Part shown: piece by piece, positions 8,638 to 18,714 of the stretch
Position numbering within the stretch: the first letter of the stretch is position 1
Layout: each line of letters opens with the position of its first letter
NCBI GenBank assembly: GCA_044870185.1
Contig: JBIOYL010000168.1
Location: forward strand, 1 to 24,699
Length of the DNA stretch: 24,699 nucleotides
DNA from: JBIOYL01 sp044870185
GTDB taxonomy: Bacteria; Actinomycetota; CALGFH01
Direction: 5' to 3'
The notes under the pieces: generated by a model
The model's database searches: none
The model's input: the letters and a program-made list of their open reading frames with translations, nothing else
Told to the model about the DNA's origin: nothing
Made by a program: the position numbers and the translations under genes

Positions 8638-8950
8638 GGCGTCCTCCGCTCTCCTGCCCGTCCCGGCCTTGCCCGTGCGCGCGGCACGCAAGCTCGGCGC
8701 ACGCGCAACGCCGGCATCGCCACCACACCCGACCCGCTCAGACTGCCCCATTCGGCGGCCGTCAACCATTTCCCTTGGCGGAGGCATCCGGCCTTGCCGT
8801 GCCGGCGTCGCCGCCACGTGCCTGCGGGGACCCGGCATGGCGGGCGGTGGCCCGCTCGCCCACCAGGTATGGTGTGCACGTTTCGATCCGCGCCCGGCCG
8901 GGGCCGGCGTGACCGGCGCCACCAGGACCCGGGGCGCCAAGGAGGTGCGC
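8638..8950. promoter_or_regulatory. Divergent control region between ndh and lutA
   Basis: This 313-base gap must hold both promoters. Towards lutA, an inverted repeat CACCA-GGTA-TGGTG (8861-8874) overlaps a possible -10 TATGGT (8868-8873), a plausible operator for a lactate-responsive regulator; no good -35 is seen. Towards ndh, TTGACG (8760-8765, minus strand) is followed after 17 bases by a weak TCTGAG. AAGGAGG just before 8951 is the lutA ribosome binding site. No gene is recognised in the gap. Confidence 0.4.
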
Positions 8951-9766
8951 ATGGACGCTGCGCGACAGCGGACCCGGGTGGCGCTGCTGGTCACCTGCCT
9001 GGTCGACGCCGTCGAGCCGGAGGTCGGCGTCGCCACCGTCCGGCTGCTGCGGGCCAGCGGCTGCGACGTGAGCTTCCCGGTCGAGCAGACCTGCTGCGGC
9101 CAGCCGGCCTGGAACTCGGGGTTCGCCGATGCGGCGGCCGCGGTGGCCAGGACCACGCTGGCTGCCCTGGAGGCCGACGACACCGACGCGATCGTGGTCC
9201 CGGCCGGGTCGTGCGCCACCATGGCACGGGTCTTCTGGCCCGAGCTGTTCGAGCTGGTGGGCGACCACGACGCGGCCGCGCGGGCCAGCCGGACGGGCGA
9301 GCGCACCTGGGAGCTGACCGAGTTCCTGGCCACCCGCGGGCTGCCCGCGCTCGCCGGCGCCACCCCGCGCCGCATCGCCTACCACCACTCCTGCCACATG
9401 CTGCGGGAGCTGCGTGTCAAGCAGCAGCCCGAAGCGCTGCTGGAGCGCGTGCCAGGCTGCCGCCTGGTCGGATGGTCGGCGGCCGAGCGCTGCTGCGGCT
9501 TCGGCGGCATGTTCAGCTTCAAGCAGCCCGAGACGTCGGTGGCCATGGCCGACGACAAGCTGGCCAGCCTGGCCGAGGCCGGCCCGGACCTTCTGGTCGG
9601 GGCGGACAGCTCCTGCCTGGCGCACCTGGCCGGCCGGGCCGGCCGCATCGGCCGCCCGGTCCGCACCCGCCACATCGCCCAGGTGCTCGCGGCCGCCCTG
9701 CCGGACGGGCCCGCCGCCGCCGAGCGGGCGGGCCGGGCCGCCGACCGGGAAGGCGGCGGCCGGTGA
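8951..9766 (+). CDS. lutA: L-lactate utilisation Fe-S protein LutA
   Basis: A 271-residue cysteine-rich-domain protein of the LutA/YkgE family, one of three subunits of the LutABC complex that oxidises L-lactate to pyruvate in the cytoplasm. Two CCG-type modules are visible: CCGQPAWNSG in the first half, then SCHMLREL and CCGFGGMFSFK in the second, with a late SSC. The residues after the second CCG match the family's usual ending. The ATG at 8951 has a near-perfect AAGGAGG upstream; the longer upstream open frame has no domain. The stop overlaps the lutB start by GTGA, implying translational coupling. The C-terminus is followed by about 20 Ala/Gly/Arg-rich residues of no clear meaning. Confidence 0.92.
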   Translation: MDAARQRTRVALLVTCLVDAVEPEVGVATVRLLRASGCDVSFPVEQTCCGQPAWNSGFADAAAAVARTTLAALEADDTDAIVVPAGSCATMARVFWPELFELVGDHDAAARASRTGERTWELTEFLATRGLPALAGATPRRIAYHHSCHMLRELRVKQQPEALLERVPGCRLVGWSAAERCCGFGGMFSFKQPETSVAMADDKLASLAEAGPDLLVGADSSCLAHLAGRAGRIGRPVRTRHIAQVLAAALPDGPAAAERAGRAADREGGGR

Positions 9767-11172
9767 GCGAGGGGAAGTTCCGGCTCGCCGGGACCACGCT
9801 GCGCCAGCGCAGCGCCGCGGCGCTCGGCGACGAGCGCCTGCGCCGCACGCTGGCCGCCCAGACCGACCGGCTGGCGGGCGCCCGCGTCGCCGCGCTCGCC
9901 GAGCTGGAGGACCCCGACGGCCTGCGCCGGGCCGCCCGGGCGGTCAAGGCGCAGATCATGGCCGACCTGCCCGGCCTGCTGGAGCGCATGGCCGACCGGG
10001 TGCTCGCCCTCGGCGGGCACGTCTGCTGGGCCGCCACGGCCGCCGACGCCAACGCCTACGTCGCCCAGGTGGCCGCCGCCGCCGGCGCCCGCACGGCGGT
10101 CAAGTCCAAGTCGATGGCCACCGAGGAGACCGGCCTGAACCAGGCGCTGGAGGCCGAGGGCTGCCGGGTGGTCGAGACCGACCTGGGGGAGTGGATCATC
10201 CAGCTCGCCGACGACACGCCCAGCCACATCATCGGCCCGGCCATCCACCTCGACCGCCACCAGATCGCCGACATCCTCCACCGGGTCTCCGGGGGCGGCG
10301 GGCTTGCCGCGGAGCCGGATGCGATGACCGCGTTCGCCCGCGCCAAGCTGCGCCGGGAGTTCCTCGCCGCCGACCTGGGCATCACCGGCGCCAACTTCGG
10401 CGTGGCCGAGACCGGCTCGATCGTGCTGGTCACCAACGAGGGCAACGCCCGCATGGTGACCTCGCTGCCCCGCGTGCACGTGGCCGTCATGGGCATGGAG
10501 CGGATCGTCGCCACCTGGGAGCAGCTCGACCTGCTGCTCGCCCTGCTGGCCCGCTCGGGCACCGGGCAGGCGCTGACCGCCTACACCAGCGTGGTCACCG
10601 GGCCCCGCCGGCCCGGCGAGGCCGACGGCCCCGACGAGTTCCACCTGGTGATCCTGGACAACGGCCGCAGCGACGTGCTCGGCACCGAGTTCCAGGAGAT
10701 CCTGCACTGCATCCGCTGCGGCGCCTGCCTGAACGTCTGCCCCGTGTACCGGCAGATCGGCGGGCACGCCTACGGCTGGGTGTACTCCGGCCCGGTCGGC
10801 GCGGTGCTGACCCCCCTGCTGGACCGGGCCGAGCGGGAGGCGGCCGAGCTCGGCAACGCCTCCTCGCTGTGCGCGGCCTGCGTCGACGCCTGCCCGGTGT
10901 CGATCCCGCTGCAGGACCTGCTGCTGGCCGCCCGCCGCCAGAAGGCGGCCGCCTCGGCGCCGGCCGGCGAGCGTGCCGCCTGGGCGGCGTGGGCCCGGGC
11001 CTGGAGCCACCCGGCGACCTACCGGGCCAGCCTGCGGGCCGCCTCGCTCGGCCGGGGGCTTGCCCGCTTCGCCGGGCACACGCCCGGCCTGGCGCGGTGG
11101 GCGGCGGGCCGCGAGGCGCCCCGGCCGGCCGCGGTCAGCTTCCGCCAGCGCTGGGAGCGCGGCGATGTCTGA
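9763..11172 (+). CDS. lutB: L-lactate utilisation Fe-S protein LutB
   Basis: A 469-residue LutB/YkgF homologue. The N-terminal LUD domain contains SKSMATEETGLN and later GITGANFGVAETGS with LPRVHVAVMGMERI. Two 4Fe-4S ferredoxin motifs follow, CIRCGACLNVCPVYR and CAACVDACPVS, then a C-terminal helical segment. It should carry electrons from lactate oxidation to the respiratory chain. The start is GTG at 9763, overlapping the lutA TGA; the LUD region then begins at the expected distance. It overlaps lutC by eight bases (11165-11172). All iron-sulphur cysteines appear intact. Confidence 0.93.
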   Translation: MSEGKFRLAGTTLRQRSAAALGDERLRRTLAAQTDRLAGARVAALAELEDPDGLRRAARAVKAQIMADLPGLLERMADRVLALGGHVCWAATAADANAYVAQVAAAAGARTAVKSKSMATEETGLNQALEAEGCRVVETDLGEWIIQLADDTPSHIIGPAIHLDRHQIADILHRVSGGGGLAAEPDAMTAFARAKLRREFLAADLGITGANFGVAETGSIVLVTNEGNARMVTSLPRVHVAVMGMERIVATWEQLDLLLALLARSGTGQALTAYTSVVTGPRRPGEADGPDEFHLVILDNGRSDVLGTEFQEILHCIRCGACLNVCPVYRQIGGHAYGWVYSGPVGAVLTPLLDRAEREAAELGNASSLCAACVDACPVSIPLQDLLLAARRQKAAASAPAGERAAWAAWARAWSHPATYRASLRAASLGRGLARFAGHTPGLARWAAGREAPRPAAVSFRQRWERGDV

Positions 11173-11980
11173 CGCGCCCGGGCCGGCCGGGCAGGGCCCC
11201 CGGGCAGCGGGGGACGGCGCCGGGCCGGGCGGGCACGGCTCCCGGGCAGCGGCGGACGGCCCCGGGCGGGCCGGGGACGCGCCGGAGCGGGCCGGGCACG
11301 GCCCGGGGACCGAGCGCGGCGACCGCGCCCGGTTCCTCGGCAGGCTGCGCGACCGGCTCGTCCGCGGCGCGCCCGGCAACGTCGCCCATCCCCTGCCGCC
11401 GCTCGGCGGCCCGGTGCCCGCGGTGCGCTACCGCGCCCTGGACCCCGACGACCTGCCGGGCACGTTCCAGCGGGCGGCCGAGGCCAACACCACGGTCGTC
11501 CACCGCGTCCCCGGCGGCCAGGTGGGCGCCGAGCTGCTGGCGGCGATCGTGGGTGCCGAGCGGGTGCGCCGGGCGGTCGTCTCCGACGAGCCCGAGGCGC
11601 GCGCGGCCGGCGACACCCTGGCCGGCCTCGGGGTCGAGGTGGCGGCCTACTCCAGACAGGCCGCCGCCGACGCCGACCTCGGCGTCACCGGCGCCGTGGC
11701 GGGCATCGCGGTGACCGGGTCGGTGGTGCAGGACTCGTCCAGGGCGGGCGGGCGTGGCGTGAGCCTGCTGCCCCGCGTCCACCTGTGCATCCTGCCGGCC
11801 GACCGGCTGGTGGCGACCCCGGCCGAGGTGCTGCGCCCGCTCGGCGCCGACCGGCCGCCACCGTCGAGCCTGGTGCTGGTCTCCAGCCGCAGCCGCTCGG
11901 CCGACATCGAGATGATCCTGACCTGGGGGGTCCACGGGCCGACGGCCCTGCACGTGGCGCTGGTCGGCCTGGGGCGCTAG
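11165..11980 (+). CDS. lutC: L-lactate utilisation protein LutC (LUD domain)
   Basis: A 271-residue LutC/YkgG homologue and third member of the lutABC operon. The LUD domain occupies about residues 100-271 and shows DLGVTGAVAGIAVTGSVV, then GGRGVSLLPRVHLCIL, the same signature as the LUD part of LutB. The ATG at 11165 overlaps the end of lutB, so translation is probably coupled. The first 52 or so residues are a Gly/Ala/Pro/Arg-rich extension encoded by a 42-base tandem duplication and are not part of the family fold; the recognisable protein begins near RARFLGRLRDRL. The operon ends here, before a convergent minus-strand gene. Confidence 0.9.
   Translation: MSDAPGPAGQGPRAAGDGAGPGGHGSRAAADGPGRAGDAPERAGHGPGTERGDRARFLGRLRDRLVRGAPGNVAHPLPPLGGPVPAVRYRALDPDDLPGTFQRAAEANTTVVHRVPGGQVGAELLAAIVGAERVRRAVVSDEPEARAAGDTLAGLGVEVAAYSRQAAADADLGVTGAVAGIAVTGSVVQDSSRAGGRGVSLLPRVHLCILPADRLVATPAEVLRPLGADRPPPSSLVLVSSRSRSADIEMILTWGVHGPTALHVALVGLGR
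11189..11272 (+). repeat. 42-bp imperfect tandem duplication in lutC
   Basis: Two adjacent 42-base units (11189-11230 and 11231-11272) share the core CCCGGGCAGCGG and GGACGGC, and a third partial, more degenerate copy follows. Each unit encodes 14 Gly/Ala/Pro-rich residues in the lutC N-terminal extension. The unit length is a multiple of three, so the frame is kept. Confidence 0.65.
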
Positions 11981-12065
11981 CGTGGCGCAGATCGAACGGG
12001 CCGCTCTCGGCAAGCTGCGCTCGGCCCTTGGCGCCTCGACCATGGCGTAAGGGCCCGCCGCGCCG

Positions 12066-13511
12066 TCAGGGCGCGATCGGACCGGGGACCCGCTTTCGCA
12101 GGCGGAGCGGCGGGAGATACTCCGCGACGAGGGACCGCACCCACCATGCCCCACCGGCTCGCCGCTCGCGCCAGCTGCTGAACCGGTAGTGGTACAGGCT
12201 CGCCCGGACGAAGGTGGGAGGCCCGTTGGGGAACGGGTTGCGGCGCAGGAGCTTCAGGGTGGCCCGGTCGCCCAGGAGCAGCTTCTCCGCGAGCGCCACG
12301 ACCCAGGGGTGGGCGACGGGCGAGGACATCGCGGCGAACCACAGCAGCCAGTCCAGCCTGAGGTGGTACGGCGCCACCTGCGGGGGCCGCCGCCTGGGAT
12401 CCCCGGGCTTGCCCTTGAACTCGTACTCCTTCCAGTCCGCCGGGGTCGGCTCCGGCGCGTCGCTGCCCTCGATCACGATCTCGTACCGCTGCCTGGTGAT
12501 GCTGCCGAACGCGCCGTAGGTGTTGACGAGGTGGAACGGGTTGAAGCTCGCGTTCATCAGCTGGCGTCGGGACAGCAGGTTCCTGGCTGGCCAGTAGCTC
12601 AGCGCGATCACGAGCGCGGCGAAGGCCAGCACCACCACCACGAACCACGGTGGGGGCGACCCCAGCGGCCCCTGGTGGAACGGGACCACCGCCTGCAGCT
12701 GATGGTCGTCCAGCGCGGAGAACGCCAGGGCGAGGGTGAGCGCGTTCAGCCACGAGAAGTTCCCCGACGCGATCAGCCACCCCTGGTGGACCAGCACCGC
12801 CAGCGCCCCGGCCCCGGCGAAGGGCTGCGGACAGAACAGCAGGAAGGGCGCGACGAGCTGGGCGGCGTGGTTGCCGGCGACCTCGACGCGGTGGATCACC
12901 CTCGGCAGGCGGTGGAAGTACCAGCTGAGCGGGTTGGGCATCGGCTGGGTCTCGTGGTGGTGGTACAGGCAGGTCAGGTCGCGCCAGCAGCGGTCGCCCC
13001 GGATCTTGATGAGGCCGGCCCCGAACTCCAGCCGGAACAGCAGCCACCGGTAGAGCCACAGCACGACGACGGGCGGAGCGAGGTCCGACGGCCCGAAGAA
13101 GATGGCCAGGAACCCCGCCTCCAGCAGCAGCGACTCCCACCCGAACGCGTAGAACATCTGGCCCACGTTCACGATCGACAGGTACAGGACCCACAGCACG
13201 AGCCACGCGAGCATGGGAGCCCAGGCCGGTCCGGACTGGGGCAGGCCGGCCACGAGCGACGCCGCCACCACCGCGCCCGTCCACGCCACGGCTCGCAGGA
13301 ACCGGTCCGAGTAGTGGAGATGGAAGATGGACGGCGCCCGGCGCCACGGCACGACGCTCACGAACCTGGGGACCGGAAGCAGTCCGCGCTCGCCGAGCAG
13401 CGCGGGGAACTGGTTCGCGGCGACCACGAACCCGATCACGTAGACGGCCGCGATCGATCGTTCCAGCAGCAGCCGGCTGATCCAGTAGCTTGGCGCCTCG
13501 AACCAGTACAT
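12066..13511 (-). CDS. Lipase maturation factor family membrane protein
   Basis: A polytopic membrane protein of 481 residues from the chosen ATG. It resembles the lipase maturation factor (LMF1/DUF1222) family: APSYWISRLLLERSIAAVY and LLGERGLLPVPRF near the start, then GLIKIRGDRCWRDLTCLYHH with ETQPMPNPLSWYFH in the middle, and a C-terminal globular part. At least six to eight hydrophobic helices are present. In animals LMF1 helps lipases fold in the ER; the function of bacterial versions is not established. ATG at 13511 gives MYWFEAPSYW, where family members usually begin. GTG at 13628 would add 39 residues, but that codon touches a 12-bp hairpin and lacks a clear ribosome site; ATG at 13589 is a third option. 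It lies downstream of xdhC on the same strand. Confidence 0.8.
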   Translation of the reverse strand: MYWFEAPSYWISRLLLERSIAAVYVIGFVVAANQFPALLGERGLLPVPRFVSVVPWRRAPSIFHLHYSDRFLRAVAWTGAVVAASLVAGLPQSGPAWAPMLAWLVLWVLYLSIVNVGQMFYAFGWESLLLEAGFLAIFFGPSDLAPPVVVLWLYRWLLFRLEFGAGLIKIRGDRCWRDLTCLYHHHETQPMPNPLSWYFHRLPRVIHRVEVAGNHAAQLVAPFLLFCPQPFAGAGALAVLVHQGWLIASGNFSWLNALTLALAFSALDDHQLQAVVPFHQGPLGSPPPWFVVVVLAFAALVIALSYWPARNLLSRRQLMNASFNPFHLVNTYGAFGSITRQRYEIVIEGSDAPEPTPADWKEYEFKGKPGDPRRRPPQVAPYHLRLDWLLWFAAMSSPVAHPWVVALAEKLLLGDRATLKLLRRNPFPNGPPTFVRASLYHYRFSSWRERRAGGAWWVRSLVAEYLPPLRLRKRVPGPIAP

Positions 13512-13627
13512 CTTGCTCGAAGTTGCGGTCGTCCGCTCCACGACAAGGTAGCGCCCCGTCGCGAGCCGGAGGCCGGTGGCTGCCAACATCGTGAGCCAGG
13601 CAACGTCCGGCGGAAGGCAAGCCTTCA

Positions 13628-13660
13628 CTGCGCCGAGCCGACGTGTCCGGCTCGGCGCAG
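13628..13660 (-). terminator. Strong hairpin after the cox operon
   Basis: CTGCGCCGAGCC (13628-13639) and GGCTCGGCGCAG (13649-13660) form a perfect 12-bp stem with a nine-base loop. It lies 45 bases after the xdhC stop in the direction of minus-strand transcription. There is no T tract, as in many high-GC genomes, so it may be an intrinsic-like terminator or a 3' end stabiliser. Confidence 0.6.
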
Positions 13661-13704
13661 CCGGCCTCGCGCCAGGGCCCGGACGGGGAGCGGTCGGCGG
13701 CCGG

Positions 13705-14597
13705 TCAGGGCGGCGCCGAACCGAGCGCCTGCAGGTACCGCGGCGGGTCGCGCTCGAACGCCTGCCGGCAGTGCTCGCTGCAGAACAGGTAGCCCTGGCC
13801 GGCGTGCCGGGCGGTGAAGTGGGCCCCGGCGACCGCGACAGTCATGCCACAGACCGGGTCGACGGCCGTGGCGGGCAGCGGGACCGGTGCGGCCGCCCGG
13901 CGGTGGCGCACCTGGACGACCTCGGCGAGGATCGCGACCGCGATCTCCTGCTGGGTGGACGGGCCGAGGTCCAGGCCCGCCGGGCTGGACACCCGCTCGA
14001 GCTCGGCCTCGGGCACGCCCCGCTCCCGCAGTGCCTGGAACACCCGGGCGGCGCGCCTGCGGCTTGCCACCAGCCCGACGTAGCCGGCCCGGGTCGCCAG
14101 CGCGGCGGCGAGCGCCTCCTCGTCGTAGTGGCCCATGGAGGCGACCACCGCCGCGTCGTCGGGGCCAGCGGCGTCGGGGGCGAGGCCGGCAAGGCCGGCG
14201 CCGTCCAGGCTCACCACCCGGTCGCCGACCGCCTCGGCGAGCCGGGCCAGCGTCCGCGCGACCGGCGACTCGCCGAGCACGAGCATCCGGGGTGCGACGC
14301 CGACCGGCTCGACGAACACCTCCAGCCCCCCGCCCGAGGGGCAGGTCGTGACGGCGGCGACCACCCCGACCTGCGGCGGGACGGCCGCGGCCAGGTCGGC
14401 CGGGGTGATGCGGACCAGCCGAGGGCGGCCGTCGGCCAGGGCGGCCAGGGCCTCGCGCACGACGACCGGCTCCGAGCAGGCACCCCCGACCCAGCCGGTC
14501 AGCGTCCCCTCGGCGGTCACCACCGCCTTGTCACCGACCCTGGCCGATACCGGCGGATCGACCCGGACGACCGTGGCCAGCGCGTGGGGCCGGCCGG

Positions 14598-14601
<4 letters not shown>
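13705..14601 (-). CDS. XdhC/CoxI-family protein with C-terminal YHS domain
   Basis: A 298-residue protein whose first part matches the XdhC/CoxI family, which helps sulphurate or insert the molybdenum cofactor of CODH/xanthine dehydrogenase-type enzymes. Visible: LATVVRVDPPVSARVGDKAV, GWVGGACSEPVVVREAL, and the Rossmann-like second domain with VVASMGHYDEEAL and YVGLVASRRRA. The last 50 or so residues are a YHS metal-binding domain (DPVCGMTV, FCSEHCRQAFERDP) with its cysteines intact. GTG at 14601 overlaps the coxL TGA in a GTGA junction, so it should be co-translated with coxL. The fusion suggests a metal-sensing or copper-handling step in maturation, which is inference. No coxD, coxE or coxG gene is seen here. 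Confidence 0.87.
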
Positions 14602-16949
<2,348 letters not shown>

Positions 16950-16954
16950 GCCGA

Positions 16955-17461
16955 TCAGCTCCCTGCGGTCGGGCTGGCCGGGTCGACGGTCCGGGCGCTG
17001 CGGATGGACCGGCCGGCCGCCTGGACCGCCCGCACGATGTTCATATAGCCGGTGCAGCGGCAGAGGTTGCCGCTGAGCGCCCAGCGGACCTCCTGCTCGC
17101 TCGGGTCCGGGTTGTCGGCCAGCAGGGCGTGGGCGACCAGCAGCATCCCCGGGGTGCAGAACCCGCACTGCAGGCCGTGCTGCTCGGTGAAGGCGGTCTG
17201 GATCGGGCTGGGCCGGCCGTCGGCCGCCAGGCCCTCGACGGTCTGCACGCGGCGCCCGTCGGCCTGGACCGCCAGGTAGGTGCAGGACTTGATCGGTGTG
17301 CCGTCGAGCAGGACGGCGCAGGCACCGCACGCGGTGGTGTCGCAGCCGACGTGCGTGCCGGTCAGGCCCAGGTGGTCGCGCAGGAAGTGCACCAGCAGCA
17401 GGCGCGGCGCCACGTCGGCGTGCGCCGGCCGGCCGTTCACGGTCACGTCGACCTGCATCAC
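16955..17461 (-). CDS. coxS: Aerobic carbon monoxide dehydrogenase small subunit (2Fe-2S)
   Basis: A 168-residue iron-sulphur subunit. The N-terminal plant-type ferredoxin domain has GCDTTACGACAVLLDG with a fourth Cys in KSCTYLAV; the C-terminal all-helical domain has LQCGFCTPGML and GNLCRCTGYMNIV, so both 2Fe-2S clusters are complete. It relays electrons from the molybdenum site of CoxL to the FAD of CoxM. Start is GTG at 17461 or the adjacent ATG at 17458; both overlap or abut the coxM TGA at 17458-17460, so translation is coupled. Confidence 0.95.
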   Translation of the reverse strand: MMQVDVTVNGRPAHADVAPRLLLVHFLRDHLGLTGTHVGCDTTACGACAVLLDGTPIKSCTYLAVQADGRRVQTVEGLAADGRPSPIQTAFTEQHGLQCGFCTPGMLLVAHALLADNPDPSEQEVRWALSGNLCRCTGYMNIVRAVQAAGRSIRSARTVDPASPTAGS

Positions 17462-18333
17462 GCACCCCCGCTCGCGATCGCCGTGGCGGCGGCCTGGCGC
17501 AGGCCCCGCTCGGTGAACACCCTGACGACGTTGCGCTTGTAGGCGGCCGAGCCGCGCGTGTCGGTGGCCGGGCGCGCGGCCCGGGCGGCCAGCTCGGCCG
17601 CCTCCCGGAAGGCCTCCTCGGACGGCTCCGCCCCGGCCAGCACCGCCTCCGCCTCGGTGGCCTCGAGGTTGTTGGGGCCGACCGCGGTGAGCCCGATGCC
17701 GGCGTCGGCGATGCGCCCGTCGGCGAGGGTGACGCGCACGGCGACCGCGGCGGTGGCGAAGTCGCCCACCTTGCGCTCGAGCTTGAGATAGGCCCCGCCG
17801 GTGCGGGGGCGCACCGGCACCTTGGCCTCCACCAGCAGCTCGTCGGCTCGCAGCACGGTCGCGAACGGCCCGTCGAAGAAGTCACGCGCCGGGATCGTGC
17901 GCTGCCCCGCGACCGACCGGGCGACGAGCTCGGCGTCGGTGGCCAGCATCACGGCGCCCCAGTCGCCGGCCGGGTCGGCGTGCGCCAGGGAGCCGCAGAT
18001 CGTGCCGAGGTTGCGCACCAGCGGGTCGGAGACCTGGGGGGCAGCTGCCGCCATGGTCGGGTGGTGGCGGCGGAGCAGGTCGGAGCGCTCGGCGTCGCGG
18101 TGGCGGACGAGCGCGCCGACCCGCAGCCAGCCGTCGGCCTCGGTGATGCCGTCGAGGCCGGGAATCCGGTTGATGTCGACCAGCCAGTCGAGGAAGGTGA
18201 AGCGCAGCTTCAGCGCCGGCAGCAGGCTCTGGCCGCCCGCCAGGACCTTCGCGTCGTCGCCGTGGGTGGCGAGGAAGTCGAGCGCCTCCTCCAGGCTCCG
18301 CGGCGCGACATAGTCGAAGGGCGCAGGGAGCAT
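17458..18333 (-). CDS. coxM: Aerobic carbon monoxide dehydrogenase medium subunit (FAD)
   Basis: A 291-residue FAD-binding subunit, first gene of the cox operon. FAD motifs are AGGQSLLPALKLR near residue 35 and NLGTICGSLAHADPAGD near 105, with the C-terminal CO dehydrogenase flavoprotein domain after about 180. It accepts electrons from CoxS and probably hands them to quinone. ATG at 18333 has AAAGGAGG upstream at ideal spacing; a longer frame to 18420 is open but the added 29 residues are not family-like and contain the promoter region. A candidate promoter lies 35-63 bases upstream. Confidence 0.94.
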   Translation of the reverse strand: MLPAPFDYVAPRSLEEALDFLATHGDDAKVLAGGQSLLPALKLRFTFLDWLVDINRIPGLDGITEADGWLRVGALVRHRDAERSDLLRRHHPTMAAAAPQVSDPLVRNLGTICGSLAHADPAGDWGAVMLATDAELVARSVAGQRTIPARDFFDGPFATVLRADELLVEAKVPVRPRTGGAYLKLERKVGDFATAAVAVRVTLADGRIADAGIGLTAVGPNNLEATEAEAVLAGAEPSEEAFREAAELAARAARPATDTRGSAAYKRNVVRVFTERGLRQAAATAIASGGA

Positions 18334-18367
18334 CGGGCCTCCTTTGGCCGTGGGGGGCTGGCGCCAC

Positions 18368-18396
18368 ATCGCAGCACGCCCGGTCGGTGCGGTCAA
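18368..18396 (-). promoter_or_regulatory. Candidate promoter of the coxMSL-xdhC operon
   Basis: On the minus strand, TTGACC (18391-18396) is followed after exactly 17 bases by TGCGAT (18368-18373). The -35 matches five of six consensus bases and the -10 three of six. It would give a leader of roughly 28 bases with the strong ribosome binding site of coxM. Confidence 0.45.
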
Positions 18397-18527
18397 TAGC
18401 CCGGCCGCAGGCCCGGTCACCTCGACGTCGAGCTCGGCCGACGGTGGCTGCAGCAGGGTCGCAAGGACGGTGGTCGGAGCGGGTCAGGGGCAGGAGGCGC
18501 CCGAGCACTGTCGGGCGGCGGCGAGGC

Positions 18528-18656
18528 AGGGCGCGCGTCATTGCTCGCCTCGAAGGCGTCCAGGTACTCGATGGCCTTGTCGCCGATGAACGTCGTGCTG
18601 GAGGTGGGGACCTTGCGGACCGTGCCGTCGATGCCCCAGGTAGCGTCGTAGCAGCC
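18528..18656 (-). pseudogene. Possible remnant of a sulfatase-like gene
   Basis: In the 381-base gap between coxM and rimO, about 43 minus-strand codons read as protein-like sequence: CYDATWGIDGTVRKVPTSST followed by TFIGDKAIEYLDAFEASND. Spacing and residues resemble the middle of arylsulfatases, where an acidic-aromatic segment and a T-x-F/Y-x-x-D-K-A-x-x-Y/F-L stretch precede the PWFLY motif. Sequence on either side is low-complexity and not family-like, so this would be an isolated fragment of a deleted gene. The resemblance is from memory and is tentative. The rest of the gap holds the cox promoter and the rimO upstream region. Confidence 0.35.
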
Positions 18657-18701
18657 ACGCCCAGCGGAGGCCGATCCCCGACGAGCGCCGACCGTGGGCA
18701 G

Positions 18702-18707
18702 TACCCT
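18702..18707 (+). promoter_or_regulatory. Candidate -10 element for leaderless rimO
   Basis: TACCCT fits the TANNNT pattern of actinomycete -10 elements and ends seven bases before the A of the rimO ATG at 18715. There is no purine-rich ribosome binding site in that spacing, so the transcript probably starts at the ATG itself. Confidence 0.45.
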
Positions 18708-18714
18708 AACGCAC

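Noticed and set aside
8638..9375. Upstream extension of ndh to 9375
   Set aside because: It lies antisense to lutA and adds about 246 residues before the FAD motif, while ATG 8637 has a good ribosome site.
7336..9762. Long + strand extension upstream of lutB
   Set aside because: It runs antisense through ndh and out of frame through lutA; LutB begins naturally at the GTG overlapping the lutA stop.
16950..17885. coxL frame extended across coxS and coxM
   Set aside because: The added part is Arg/Pro/Ser-rich noise; coxS and coxM occupy other frames with intact cofactor motifs.
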